Shown here: positions 1 to 7,728 of the stretch, piece by piece
How the letters are laid out: the number at the start of each line of letters is the position of its first letter
How positions within the stretch are numbered: the first letter of the stretch is position 1
The notes under the pieces: generated by a model
Seen by the model: the letters and a program-made list of their open reading frames with translations, nothing else
Database searches by the model: none
Told to the model about the DNA's origin: nothing
Position numbers and translations under genes: made by a program
Source of the DNA: a virus
DNA: 33,871 nt
IMG/VR virus record: IMGVR_UViG_3300037882_001593
Coordinates: 1 to 33,871 of that record
Direction: 5' to 3' (one strand)

Positions 1-30
1 AAGGCCGAGAGTTTAATAGCTCTCGGCCTT
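1..30. terminator. Perfect 11-bp hairpin at the end of the late operon
   Basis: Positions 1-11 and 20-30 are exact reverse complements around an 8-base loop, giving an 11-bp GC-rich stem. It lies directly beyond the tRNA in the direction of late (minus-strand) transcription, so I read it as the terminator of that operon. The expected minus-strand T tract would be outside the window. On the plus strand only a short TTTT follows five bases later. Confidence 0.7.
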
Positions 31-96
31 CCGTTTTCATCCACCCTTGGTGCCGCTCCGGTCGCTGGGTGATTTAGCTCGGAGAGGCGATGAAAT

Positions 97-171
97 TGGA
101 TGCAGGGACGGGACTCGAACCCGCGACCACCAGAGTATGAATCTGAGACTCTACCATTGAGCTACCCTGCG
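97..171 (-). tRNA. tRNA with CAT anticodon (Met, initiator-like Met or Ile2)
   Basis: The minus strand folds into a complete 75-nt cloverleaf: acceptor stem from 171, D arm GCTC/GAGT with a GG-containing loop, anticodon stem TCAGA/TCTGG with loop TTCATAC, variable loop TGGTC, and T arm with TTCGAGT. CCA is encoded at 97-99. The anticodon CAT is the complement of 137-139. The first acceptor pair is a C1 x A72 mismatch, a hallmark of bacterial initiator tRNA. Two other initiator marks are missing: the three G-C pairs of the anticodon stem, and A11:U24, since the tRNA has C11:G24. CAT is also the gene-level anticodon of tRNA-Ile2, whose C34 is modified to lysidine. The structure is clear but the amino-acid identity is open. 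Confidence 0.93.
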
Positions 172-338
172 TGAGTAACGGGATGAATGGGTTGTTTCGC
201 GGGCGTTGCAATCATTTTCTCGCCGGGTTCCAGCGGAGCAGGCCCGTCATACTGCTTGGCGTCCTTCAAGGGGACATACTCGCCGGAGCCGTTGCAAAAC
301 AGGTCTATGCGGCCTGGGTGTTGAATTACGAATGTCAT
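162..338 (-). CDS. Small hypothetical protein after the tail tip gene (58 aa)
   Basis: A 58-residue ORF starts at ATG 338-336, which overlaps the stop codon of the tail tip gene as ATGA, the usual sign of translational coupling. It begins MTFVIQHPGRID, is rich in proline in its second half, and has one cysteine. I do not recognise a family. Its stop codon TAG (164-162) is formed by bases 8-10 of the downstream tRNA, so the ORF and tRNA overlap by 10 bases. The coupling makes it likely to be expressed, but its short length leaves some doubt. Confidence 0.65.
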   Translation of the reverse strand: MTFVIQHPGRIDLFCNGSGEYVPLKDAKQYDGPAPLEPGEKMIATPAKQPIHPVTHAG

Positions 339-3300
339 GGATAAGATGGGATGGTTTGCTCGGCGCAGTAAGTAATCTCAGCGCCCCAGCGGTCAACGAC
401 GCCGACGCGCCAGTATTGAGCCGCATGAGTTCCTGCCGTGAGGGCGATGGCGAAATCATAGCCGAGGAATAGTCCGGTTGAGAGCAACGAGAGCGATCCT
501 GATGTCGGCCCGCCGTAAACCTTGTATTCCTTGATGTCCGTCGCCTGTGACTGCATCCAAGTAATGCGGTAGGTATTCTGCGTCAGTTCTTCTTTCGTGA
601 GGAGGAGGGCCATTCCGGTAACGGCGGCAGGTTCAGCGTTTTCGACTGCGAGCGTCTCAAACTCATCGGAAGTCCCAGCCGCGTTGACCGCGTAAACCTC
701 GAACGTCAGTTCGCGCTTCATCACGGCACCGCCGCCGACAGTCGCAACATCGAGTTCGGCCTGAGCGACGGTGTAGTTGAGGAAGGTGCCGCTAAGATTG
801 ATGGTGTTTAGCAGAAGCATTCCGTCCGTCTGGTAAACCTTCACTGAGACATCAGAACTTCCGCCTGATGCGGAAACCCAGCGAATCAACGCCTCGTAGG
901 AGTCGAACACGGTTGGAGTGGCCGAGCTTACAGCATTGGCCAGAGAAAGCCCCGAGACGACGCCTGGGACGGCGGCAGCGACACCAACCTCGCCTTGCCA
1001 GTAGGACCAGCGGCCTTGCCCGGTGTTTACCCCTGCCACGCGGGCGATGAGGAACGACGGCGAGACGGTCAGTGGGTAGGAGAGTCCGTTGATGGAATTG
1101 GACGCTGGCCAACCGTCCGTGATGCGAATGGCGGTGCCGCCCGAGCCGTCCGTGTCTATCGGAACCGCTATGCCTGCCGTCGCGTCGTCGGCAGTCTTGG
1201 CCAGCTTGAACGTGCTTCCTGTCAGGAAAATGCAGTAGTAAGCCTTCAACGTGGTGAGCCCGCCGAAGCCCGCTGAGAACGTCACCAAGATCATGTCGCC
1301 CGTGATAAACCCGTGCGAGGCTTTCGTCAGGATGTCAGTCCCGGCCACGGCAGACAGCGCACCGCCAACGTCCGCGACGACCTGAGTCTCGACAACGTAG
1401 TAACGAGCACCGGGGGCAGCGCGCCACGAAACAACCGCCCGCGTGAGTTGGCCGGGGACTCCTGCCACCAGAACGCCCGTCACGGTCGGCAAGGCCGGAT
1501 TTAGCGGCACGTCGGACGTGTCAGGAAGCGCCGGGACTGGATAATCGCCCTCGTCGTCGGCAGCGAAGATTTCCGGTGCGTAGTTTACGAGGTTCAGTTC
1601 CACCTCTTCCTTGCCGGAGGGCGACATTCCCACCACGATCATTTTCTTTACCCAAAAGTCGTTGATGCCGAAGACGAAGGGAGCGCGTTCGTGGATGTCA
1701 TCCAGTGGGATGTTATCAATCCCAGTTTCGTCGTCGGCGTCGTCGGTGAGGTCCGCGCAGGTCACATGGTAGTCGTCAACGCCCGGCAGAACGTCGAACG
1801 GCCCCATCATGTCGCCGTTGAACGCCTTGAACGACATGACGTGTGAGGTGTTCGAGGTGACGACCTCTGTGATCCCGGCGCAGGTGCCGTTGGCGATGGC
1901 GATGTTCAACGTCGCGTCATAGGCCGTGCCCGTCTTGGGCTTCAACGAGATGCGGTCCCCGGTGCCGAAGACATCGTAGAGGTCCGTCACGTCGCTCTCA
2001 GCGAGGAGAGCCTTCCTGACCCGACTCGCCCACATTCCCGGCGTGTCGTCGTCAACTACAGCGACCGAAACGACAACCGGAGCGCCATCAATTGTGACGG
2101 TCACAGTAGCGTTGCCCGTGGTGGTGATGGTTCCTACTGCCACGGCATTTGTCCCAAAGCGGCAGGGCTGGTTTACCTCCACGATGGAAGGCGAGCCGAA
2201 CGTAATGCTCTCAACCCGTCCGCCAACCCCCCAGCGAGGTTTGTCCCGCATGATGCCGACCATTGAACCGTAGGCGGCAAGCTGACCCTCCATGCCGACT
2301 TTGATAGAAAGGTTCATCCGCTGGTAACGCTTCCGCGCATACTGAATCATTCCTTCCTGATATGCCTGACGGCGAACTGTTACACCCATGAGGTTAATCC
2401 TATCGGGGTTTACCGGATAAGCCTCGTCAGGGAAGTAGCACATCACCGTTTCCTCTTTCAGCGTGTCCTCGTCAACGTAGGTCACTTCAAGCCCGTCCAT
2501 TGGGTCCGTCTCAGGCGTTTCAATGGCCAAGTCGGCGGAGTCCTTTACGATGGTGGCGGTGTTGTAGAAGGTGCCGGGGAGCGTGATGGGATTGTCCCGA
2601 ACGATGGTGAGCTTATTGCCGTTCATCATGGGCCGACCGCGCCAAGCAGCGGCGATGGTTTTCAGCGGACCATCCCAAAGGCCGGTTCGCTGGGTGAACT
2701 GGCCGTCAAAGGTGTTTCCGAGCGCCTCATCCGCCTCGTCCAGCGCAACCAGCGCCTCAAGGTCAATCTGGCTGTCACTCCTGCGCCCGCCGTAGCTCGC
2801 CCGAGCCACGTTGACGAACGCCCAAACGAGAGAGCGGGTTGCCGTAGGAGCCGACCACGTTTTGTAGGTCAGGTCGTAAATCGGGAGCTTTCGGGTCGCC
2901 ACGAAATTAAAAGTCGCCTGAGACTGCGTGTTTAGGTTGTTGGTAGCCAACGCCTTAAACGCAACCATGTGGACGTTTCCGTAATCCACGGTCGATGGAA
3001 GGAAGACGCGGAGCGCCTGCCAAGACAGCGTGTTTCCAGAGCGCGGGTTCAAGTCGCGGTCGTTTACGCGGTTGGCGCGGATGTGGGTTACGCCGAGCGG
3101 GACGGTAGTGTTGACGGTGAACCTTTGCGGCGTGTTGGTGGCGAGCGTCCGCGAGAAGTTGAAGAGTTGCGCCCATGTGGTTCCTCCGTCCGTTGAATAC
3201 TCCCAAAGCCCTTGGATTGTGTTGGAAACGAAGTTGCCCTGGGTGTCGGAGGCGTAGAGGCCGTTGGGAAAAACGATGTCAATGCCGATGCTGGTCCCCA

Positions 3301-4072
3301 GCGCCGTCCCGGTGGCGTAACCCTCTTCATCGAGAACGTAATCGTCCTCATTGGGGCCGTAGAGTTCAATCCCTTGCACGTTGGCCACGGTGATGACGTT
3401 ATCAGGAAACAGCGTTACAGGCGTGCTGGGCGGGCAGTTCTGAACCTCAATCCCCTCGAAGTTGACGATGTTCGTGTCACCGAAGCGCCAGCTTGGAACG
3501 TCCACGCCATCAACCTCTTCCGTCTCGATTTCATACTCACCATGGCCGAGACAAAGAATGACGTAGAGAATCTGTTTCCCGTTCACGTCGAACTCGTTGT
3601 AGGAGCCGGAGCCGTAGGAGGGATACATCCTCATCCGCCCGTAGTTATCAGGGATCGGCTGGCCATACTTGTTTTCGTTCTGCCTGCCCTCCAGATTGTA
3701 AACCGAGTTGGGAAGTTTCTGCTGCCCCGGCAACTGAGGCTTGGGCATCGTCAACACCAAGACGATTGCCGCGACGACGAGAACGACGAGGATGGCGATG
3801 AAGAGCGTTACAACGTCGCCGGGGATCGCCGTGAATGTGATGATGTCGTCAGGCTGAATGACGTAAGTGTGCCATGCTTCCGGCAGTAGGTAGTCGAGTT
3901 TGCCTTCTCCACCGCGAACGGCCACCGAGCAGACAGTCGGCACGGTGAAGTTCACGAACCCCGGCGTGCGAATATGCAACCATTCCCATACGGTAATTCC
4001 GCCCGCGTGCTGATGCTCGACGGCGGGTTGTCCCGGTAGGAACGGGTTTAGGTATTCGCGGATGACGGCCAT
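335..4072 (-). CDS. Tail tip / host-specificity protein (lambda gpJ-like)
   Basis: At 1245 residues this is the largest gene, in the position and size range of lambda gpJ-type central tail tip proteins, which form the receptor-facing end of the tail. Residues 87-109 form one long hydrophobic stretch, a transmembrane-like segment seen near the N-terminus of several relatives. Residues 120-620 have the general look of the J core (YNLEGRQNENKYGQPIPDNY, then GHGEYEIE). Fibronectin-III-like modules occupy roughly 861-1030, 1034-1140 and 1146-1240. Two stretches look like inserted beta domains: about 641-742, rich in Val/Thr, and about 904-983, which splits the first FN3-like module. The start overlaps the upstream NlpC/P60 gene by 25 bases. 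The leader carries ACC-rich sequence, not a Shine-Dalgarno site. Receptor specificity cannot be inferred. Confidence 0.9.
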   Translation of the reverse strand: MAVIREYLNPFLPGQPAVEHQHAGGITVWEWLHIRTPGFVNFTVPTVCSVAVRGGEGKLDYLLPEAWHTYVIQPDDIITFTAIPGDVVTLFIAILVVLVVAAIVLVLTMPKPQLPGQQKLPNSVYNLEGRQNENKYGQPIPDNYGRMRMYPSYGSGSYNEFDVNGKQILYVILCLGHGEYEIETEEVDGVDVPSWRFGDTNIVNFEGIEVQNCPPSTPVTLFPDNVITVANVQGIELYGPNEDDYVLDEEGYATGTALGTSIGIDIVFPNGLYASDTQGNFVSNTIQGLWEYSTDGGTTWAQLFNFSRTLATNTPQRFTVNTTVPLGVTHIRANRVNDRDLNPRSGNTLSWQALRVFLPSTVDYGNVHMVAFKALATNNLNTQSQATFNFVATRKLPIYDLTYKTWSAPTATRSLVWAFVNVARASYGGRRSDSQIDLEALVALDEADEALGNTFDGQFTQRTGLWDGPLKTIAAAWRGRPMMNGNKLTIVRDNPITLPGTFYNTATIVKDSADLAIETPETDPMDGLEVTYVDEDTLKEETVMCYFPDEAYPVNPDRINLMGVTVRRQAYQEGMIQYARKRYQRMNLSIKVGMEGQLAAYGSMVGIMRDKPRWGVGGRVESITFGSPSIVEVNQPCRFGTNAVAVGTITTTGNATVTVTIDGAPVVVSVAVVDDDTPGMWASRVRKALLAESDVTDLYDVFGTGDRISLKPKTGTAYDATLNIAIANGTCAGITEVVTSNTSHVMSFKAFNGDMMGPFDVLPGVDDYHVTCADLTDDADDETGIDNIPLDDIHERAPFVFGINDFWVKKMIVVGMSPSGKEEVELNLVNYAPEIFAADDEGDYPVPALPDTSDVPLNPALPTVTGVLVAGVPGQLTRAVVSWRAAPGARYYVVETQVVADVGGALSAVAGTDILTKASHGFITGDMILVTFSAGFGGLTTLKAYYCIFLTGSTFKLAKTADDATAGIAVPIDTDGSGGTAIRITDGWPASNSINGLSYPLTVSPSFLIARVAGVNTGQGRWSYWQGEVGVAAAVPGVVSGLSLANAVSSATPTVFDSYEALIRWVSASGGSSDVSVKVYQTDGMLLLNTINLSGTFLNYTVAQAELDVATVGGGAVMKRELTFEVYAVNAAGTSDEFETLAVENAEPAAVTGMALLLTKEELTQNTYRITWMQSQATDIKEYKVYGGPTSGSLSLLSTGLFLGYDFAIALTAGTHAAQYWRVGVVDRWGAEITYCAEQTIPSYP

Positions 4073-4473
4073 GTGTGGTAGCGGTAAAATGAGATGTGCC
4101 GATACCCTATGCTTCGGATTTCTCCCACCGACATGAAGCGGACTCGCGGCTTGTCCGCATGAAGGATTTTCCCGCCGTCAACGTCAAGCCAGATGCCAAC
4201 GTGGTGCGTTTTCTGACTGTTCACGCCCATCAGGACGCCGCAACCGTGAACGGGGCGGGCAATCAGTTCAGCGTCACCTCGCTCAATCGCAACTTGGACA
4301 GCGCCGATGACCTCAATCCGGTTGCATGGATCAATCGGATAATCGGGGAGCAGCACCCCGAATTGCTCACGGTAAACGTGGACCAGCAAACCCCAGCAGT
4401 CGAACTCATTCGGGCCGCGTCCGCCCGCCTTCCACGGCAGGCCGATTAGTTTCTCTGCCCAATGCTCAACCAC
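4048..4473 (-). CDS. NlpC/P60-type cysteine peptidase, tail hub assembly protein
   Basis: This 141-residue protein matches NlpC/P60 proteins that in siphoviruses sit just upstream of gpJ (lambda gpK C-terminal domain). The catalytic cysteine is in FDCWGL (Cys26). The expected histidine is in THHVGIWL (His90/91), with a second His-Asp in LHAD near residue 105. Such proteins cleave peptidoglycan peptide bonds and may act during tail assembly or DNA entry. It overlaps the DUF1833-type gene upstream by 8 bases and the tail tip gene downstream by 25. It lacks the metalloprotease domain that precedes NlpC in lambda gpK, so it is a one-domain version. Confidence 0.87.
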   Translation of the reverse strand: MVEHWAEKLIGLPWKAGGRGPNEFDCWGLLVHVYREQFGVLLPDYPIDPCNRIEVIGAVQVAIERGDAELIARPVHGCGVLMGVNSQKTHHVGIWLDVDGGKILHADKPRVRFMSVGEIRSIGYRHISFYRYHTWPSSANT

Positions 4474-5446
4474 GGCTTTCGAGTCCCGGAAAACGCTCCT
4501 TGGTGAAGTTCTCAGTGAGGTAGGCGCGGTTGATTAAATCCCCAATGGAGGCGCGAGCCGAGAACGAGTAGACCGTGACTCTCGCCTTTGACAGAGACAT
4601 CTCAAGCAGGTATTGGACCGTGTTCAAGTCATCCTCCCGGTAAGCCCGGTAGGTCATGGAGATGGGGACATTACTGCCGGACAGCGCCACGCTTTCGATG
4701 AAGTCTCCGAACTGGCCTTCGACATCGCACCCGGTAACGGACAGGTCTTGGATTCCATGTTCACCCGTGGAGGCGAGTTTGATTTCAAACGCGAGCGGCT
4801 GGAAGACCTGCGTGATAGTTTCGGAGGCAATGCAGGCCGTCCAAGCCGTGTAGGCTGCGTCTCTCGACTCCCAAGCCTCATGGAGTGCCACCGCCGCGAG
4901 CCAAGCGTCGTGAATAGCCTTCGTTGCGAGCCATGCGTCGTGAGCAGCCTTTAAGCCAGCCCACCAGTCATGGTCGCTTTCAAAAACGGCCTCAGCCGCC
5001 TCAGTCGCGTTGTCCCTATCAGTCGCGTCGTCAAGGTCAGCCTGCCATGTTGCCCAGCGGTCCTCCCATGTCTCAAAAAGAACGGGCTCGGACTCCGGTT
5101 CGTAAAATCCAAGATCGAAAGGCTGGTGCGAATAACTGACACCATCAACGACGTAGGTGTAACTGGAAAGGACGGGCTCATTTCCCGGCAATGGAGGCTC
5201 TGTGTCCGGTTCGTCCGGCTCCGTGCCAGGGTCGGCAGGTTCCGCGCCGGGAGCGCCAGGATCAAGCCCGCACTCAGAAAGAGAACTTCCGTCCTCAAGG
5301 CCAAGCGTGCGAGGTGTCAGGCGGTCAACGAACCATAGGTCGCCGGTCGGAAGCGCGGGGTGACGGACCTGGATCGTTTGAAGGATCGGGACGTTCGACG
5401 GGCAGGACGCCATCGCCTGCTTGATTGCTTCCTCGTAGGTGGCCAT
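4466..5446 (-). CDS. DUF1833-type tail protein with Pro-rich and Trp-repeat insertion
   Basis: Residues 1-45 (MATYEEAIKQAMAS, RHPALPTGDLWFVD) and 214-320 (FQPLAFEIKLAS to SMTYRAYREDDLNT) resemble the two halves of DUF1833, a tail protein found beside NlpC/P60 and gpJ genes. That family is normally about 150-180 residues; this one has 326. The extra length is central: a Pro/Glu/Gly-rich stretch at about 61-92, then helical sequence, then five 10-residue units at 158-207 of pattern xHxAWxAxxA. The start ATG follows the preceding stop directly (TAAATG). The insertion may be a rod or a binding surface; its role is unknown. Family assignment is from memory of the motifs and gene order. Confidence 0.8.
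   Translation of the reverse strand: MATYEEAIKQAMASCPSNVPILQTIQVRHPALPTGDLWFVDRLTPRTLGLEDGSSLSECGLDPGAPGAEPADPGTEPDEPDTEPPLPGNEPVLSSYTYVVDGVSYSHQPFDLGFYEPESEPVLFETWEDRWATWQADLDDATDRDNATEAAEAVFESDHDWWAGLKAAHDAWLATKAIHDAWLAAVALHEAWESRDAAYTAWTACIASETITQVFQPLAFEIKLASTGEHGIQDLSVTGCDVEGQFGDFIESVALSGSNVPISMTYRAYREDDLNTVQYLLEMSLSKARVTVYSFSARASIGDLINRAYLTENFTKERFPGLESRG
4826..4975 (-). repeat. Five tandem 30-bp coding repeats (10-residue Trp/His unit)
   Basis: Inside the DUF1833-type gene, residues 158-207 read as five consecutive 10-residue units: DHDWWAGLKA, AHDAWLATKA, IHDAWLAAVA, LHEAWESRDA and AYTAWTACIA. Trp sits at position 5 in every unit and Ala at position 10. The nucleotide sequence of the middle copies is also similar, suggesting recent amplification by slippage or recombination. 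Confidence 0.9.
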
Positions 5447-5614
5447 TTATCGCTTTTTAACGTCCGCAGACGTGTAGGCACCAAGTAATTCGAGTTCCTT
5501 CCAGTCGGCTTCCGTGGGAGACTTTCCGGCGCGGATGTCCTCAATCATACGCATCACGGCGGGAGCCTCGTCAACGACGAGTTTGAGGATGGAGATGACA
5601 ACGGCTGGGTTCAC
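5447..5614 (-). CDS. Small conserved-looking protein of the lysis/tail junction (55 aa)
   Basis: A 55-residue ORF starts at GTG 5614-5612, overlapping the stop of the lipoprotein-like gene as GTGA. It ends with TAA immediately before the ATG of the next gene. The product begins MNPAVVISILKLVVDEAP and continues with an acidic/basic helix (ADWKELELLGAY). It has no membrane segment long enough to span and no recognised domain. The tight spacing on both sides supports a real gene. Confidence 0.75.
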   Translation of the reverse strand: MNPAVVISILKLVVDEAPAVMRMIEDIRAGKSPTEADWKELELLGAYTSADVKKR

Positions 5615-5946
5615 TTGGAGAGAGATTGGAGTTCGGAGAGAAGGGACACCATTTCAACCGGGGCGGGAGCGTCGAGACGTTCCTTGGCCAGCTTCTTTGC
5701 GGCGTTGAAAGCGGGCTGAAAGCGGTTGTCGTAGAAGGCAGCAATGGAGTTCCATTTCGCTTCCGTGATGACGCCTCGCTTGCGAAGCTCCCATGCGCCG
5801 TCAATGACGGCTTTCCCGGCGTAGCCAACGGCCTTGAGTGTTTGGACGGCCTGCGTTTGAGCAGGAACGTTGCGGCAACCTTGGGTCATCGTCAGCGACA
5901 TTGGCGTGACGGAGGCAAGGATGAATAGTAATTTAGCGAGTCTCAT
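5611..5946 (-). CDS. Secreted or lipoprotein-like small protein, possible lysis accessory
   Basis: I place the start at ATG 5946 (MRLAKLLFILAS), because it has a GAGGA Shine-Dalgarno-like sequence at good spacing and gives a clean signal peptide. An ATG at 5982 would add 12 residues inside the holin gene. The product has 111 residues. A hydrophobic N-terminus ends at MTQGC, which resembles a lipobox but lacks the usual Leu at -3. The mature part is basic and helical. With the holin-like gene just upstream (14-base overlap) it could be an outer-membrane lysis factor such as an o-spanin, but it has no diagnostic spanin features. Function is uncertain. Confidence 0.72.
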   Translation of the reverse strand: MRLAKLLFILASVTPMSLTMTQGCRNVPAQTQAVQTLKAVGYAGKAVIDGAWELRKRGVITEAKWNSIAAFYDNRFQPAFNAAKKLAKERLDAPAPVEMVSLLSELQSLSK

Positions 5947-6247
5947 TGTGGTTCCTCTGTTGAAAGTCTTTGAGCAAAACATCTCTCATGGTTTTAAGAT
6001 CGTCGGCCAGTCTCTTAATCTCGTCATCCTTGGCTTGAAGGGCTGCAATCTGAGCTTCCTTTTGATCCTTGTCCTTTTTCTCCAAGTGTTTCCAGAGAAA
6101 AAAAGCCGTCACCATCGCAAACGCCCCTGCCGTCATGTTGGCCCATCCATTCGGAATAATGTCGGTGGCTTGAGCCATGAAGCCACCGACCGGAATTGCG
6201 GCTAAAACGAATGCCCCTAGGTCGTGGATGGCTTGCGATATGTGCAT
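5933..6247 (-). CDS. Holin-like small membrane protein
   Basis: With start ATG 6247 the protein has 104 residues. A TTG at 6262 that overlaps the previous stop would give 109. Two hydrophobic segments, AFVLAAIPVGGFMAQ and AGAFAMVTAFFLWKHL, are followed by a charged coiled-coil tail (KKDKDQKEAQIAALQAKDDE). Two membrane spans with a charged C-terminus fit phage holins, which permeabilise the inner membrane at the end of infection. Its place within the tail genes, followed by a lipoprotein-like gene, supports a lysis cassette. No endolysin is recognised beside it, so the holin call rests on topology only. Confidence 0.7.
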   Translation of the reverse strand: MHISQAIHDLGAFVLAAIPVGGFMAQATDIIPNGWANMTAGAFAMVTAFFLWKHLEKKDKDQKEAQIAALQAKDDEIKRLADDLKTMRDVLLKDFQQRNHNETR

Positions 6248-6258
6248 GAGATTGTCCC

Positions 6259-6612
6259 TCAATCGCGTGCCTCAAGCGTAGCCGAAACGCGAGCAGAAAG
6301 TATGGCGAAATGCGAGTGCGAGAACTCCCCGCCGACGAAGCGGACGACCTTCGTTTCCATTGCCCCCGAAACTGGAACGGTCGCCTCAAACCAGTCGGCA
6401 CCATTGGACAGCGAATGCTTGAAGAACGATTGAAACTCCGCGAACTGGTCTTTGTCGAACTCCCATTGGACGCTGATTGTCCTCTGGTTCGCCACCTCGC
6501 GAGACGCCTGCTTTACGAATCCATCCTCCATCTGCGTCCGCGAGACTGCCGACGCAACCTTAGTGGATACGTCAAGGGAGCAGTTCGGGAACCATGCGGG
6601 CCAGGTCTGCAT
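6259..6612 (-). CDS. Tail protein, shorter paralog
   Basis: This 117-residue protein is a paralog of the one at 7729-8205: an ungapped hand alignment over all 117 columns gives 72 identical residues, about 60%. Shared blocks include SRTQME, FAEFQ, KVVRFVGGE and SHF. Small proteins of this kind lie between the tape measure and the tail tip genes in siphoviruses, and the repeated WF and RFVGGE motifs are typical of minor tail proteins. I do not know the exact role. It ends directly before the holin-like gene. Confidence 0.85.
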   Translation of the reverse strand: MQTWPAWFPNCSLDVSTKVASAVSRTQMEDGFVKQASREVANQRTISVQWEFDKDQFAEFQSFFKHSLSNGADWFEATVPVSGAMETKVVRFVGGEFSHSHFAILSARVSATLEARD

Positions 6613-6615
6613 AGC

Positions 6616-7719
6616 TTAGGGTTCAATAGAAAAACTGGCCAGACGTAGGGCGCAACCTGTTCCGCCTGATGGATGGTCAACGATCAAGGCAGGGCAGGTA
6701 TGTCCAGAGGTGCCCAAGCCTGTCGGCAAGCCTGTGGTTAGGGTGTCCACTAGCGCTCCGTTGAAGTAGAGGTAAAACCCAACTCCCGCCCTGTAAATTG
6801 CGGTGATGCGAACGATTGCGTCGGAGCCAGCGGTGATGGTGTAGCCTGTGCTGCTGGTGGGCGAGCTGCCGTTGTGAGCAACCAGCTTGAGCTTCAAATT
6901 GGACCCGTCGCCAACCGCTGAGACGCCTAAACCCTTGGCTGAAAAAAGAGTTGCGGGAAGCGCGTTTTCAGCGGCAGGAGTGAAGAAAAGGGTCATACCC
7001 GAAGTGGCAGGCGCGTTGAGGACGCCCACGACGTCAAAGCTAAAGTCTTGGCTGTAATCAACTTGCTGACGAGTGCCGGGGCAGTAGTTAATGACATCAA
7101 CGGTGAAGAGTCGGGCGCGCCCGGCTCCCGCAACTCCGCTACCTACGGTAATGACGCGAGCGCCCGAGGTGTATTGACTGCTCGCCACGGTGCCGGATAG
7201 CGTCGAGGTGCTCCAAGCCGATTCCGACAAGTTCACGTTGACCATGCGGCGGCTTCTGGCGAAGAGGGCGAGGCGCATTTCGGCTGCCGATAAGGAAGAT
7301 AGGCTATTATTGGCGTTTATCCTTGGAAACGTAATAGCAGATGGGTTGGCGAGCGTAGTAAAAGCAGCACCAACTTCCGTCATGGTCGAGGCCGCGTCCC
7401 TGAAATAGTTGTTTGAATTGAACGTGGCGGCAGCGGAACCCGACGAGAAGTAGGGGATGTCTCCCGTGGCAGGCGCGGCGTTTATCGTGGCCGCGAGTAT
7501 TCGCCCTGGATTGCTGAACGTGATGTTTCCGCCGATGACCAGCGAGTAACTGCCGAGCGTCAGCGTTCCGGTTCCAGTGGTGATCGTGTTCCCGTTGACG
7601 CTCGCAGGCAGAATCACGGCCCCGTTCTTCAGAACCATGTCACCCGTTCCGGTGGTATTGTCTACCAGCCCCTCAAGGGTCGTCGTGGCGGTTTCGAGTC
7701 TTTCGGCAAGCGTTGGCAT
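6616..7719 (-). CDS. Tail fibre-like or appendage protein
   Basis: A 367-residue protein rich in Gly, Ser, Thr and Ala. Its N-terminal half carries the low-complexity beta pattern common in tail fibres (GTGTLTLGSYSLVIGGNITF, then ATGDIPYFSS). The C-terminal half (about 210-367) looks like a lectin or laminin-G type jelly roll, ending with IVDHPSGGTGCALRLASFSI. It is probably an exposed virion appendage that may bind the cell surface or a glycan. It sits between two paralogous tail genes, so it may have been acquired at a duplication junction. The start follows an ACC-containing leader without a Shine-Dalgarno sequence. Confidence 0.75.
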   Translation of the reverse strand: MPTLAERLETATTTLEGLVDNTTGTGDMVLKNGAVILPASVNGNTITTGTGTLTLGSYSLVIGGNITFSNPGRILAATINAAPATGDIPYFSSGSAAATFNSNNYFRDAASTMTEVGAAFTTLANPSAITFPRINANNSLSSLSAAEMRLALFARSRRMVNVNLSESAWSTSTLSGTVASSQYTSGARVITVGSGVAGAGRARLFTVDVINYCPGTRQQVDYSQDFSFDVVGVLNAPATSGMTLFFTPAAENALPATLFSAKGLGVSAVGDGSNLKLKLVAHNGSSPTSSTGYTITAGSDAIVRITAIYRAGVGFYLYFNGALVDTLTTGLPTGLGTSGHTCPALIVDHPSGGTGCALRLASFSIEP

Positions 7720-7728
7720 GGTCGTAAA

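Noticed and set aside
3212-3889. Plus-strand open frame (225 codons) inside the tail tip gene
   Set aside because: Antisense to a large conserved gene, with no independent support.
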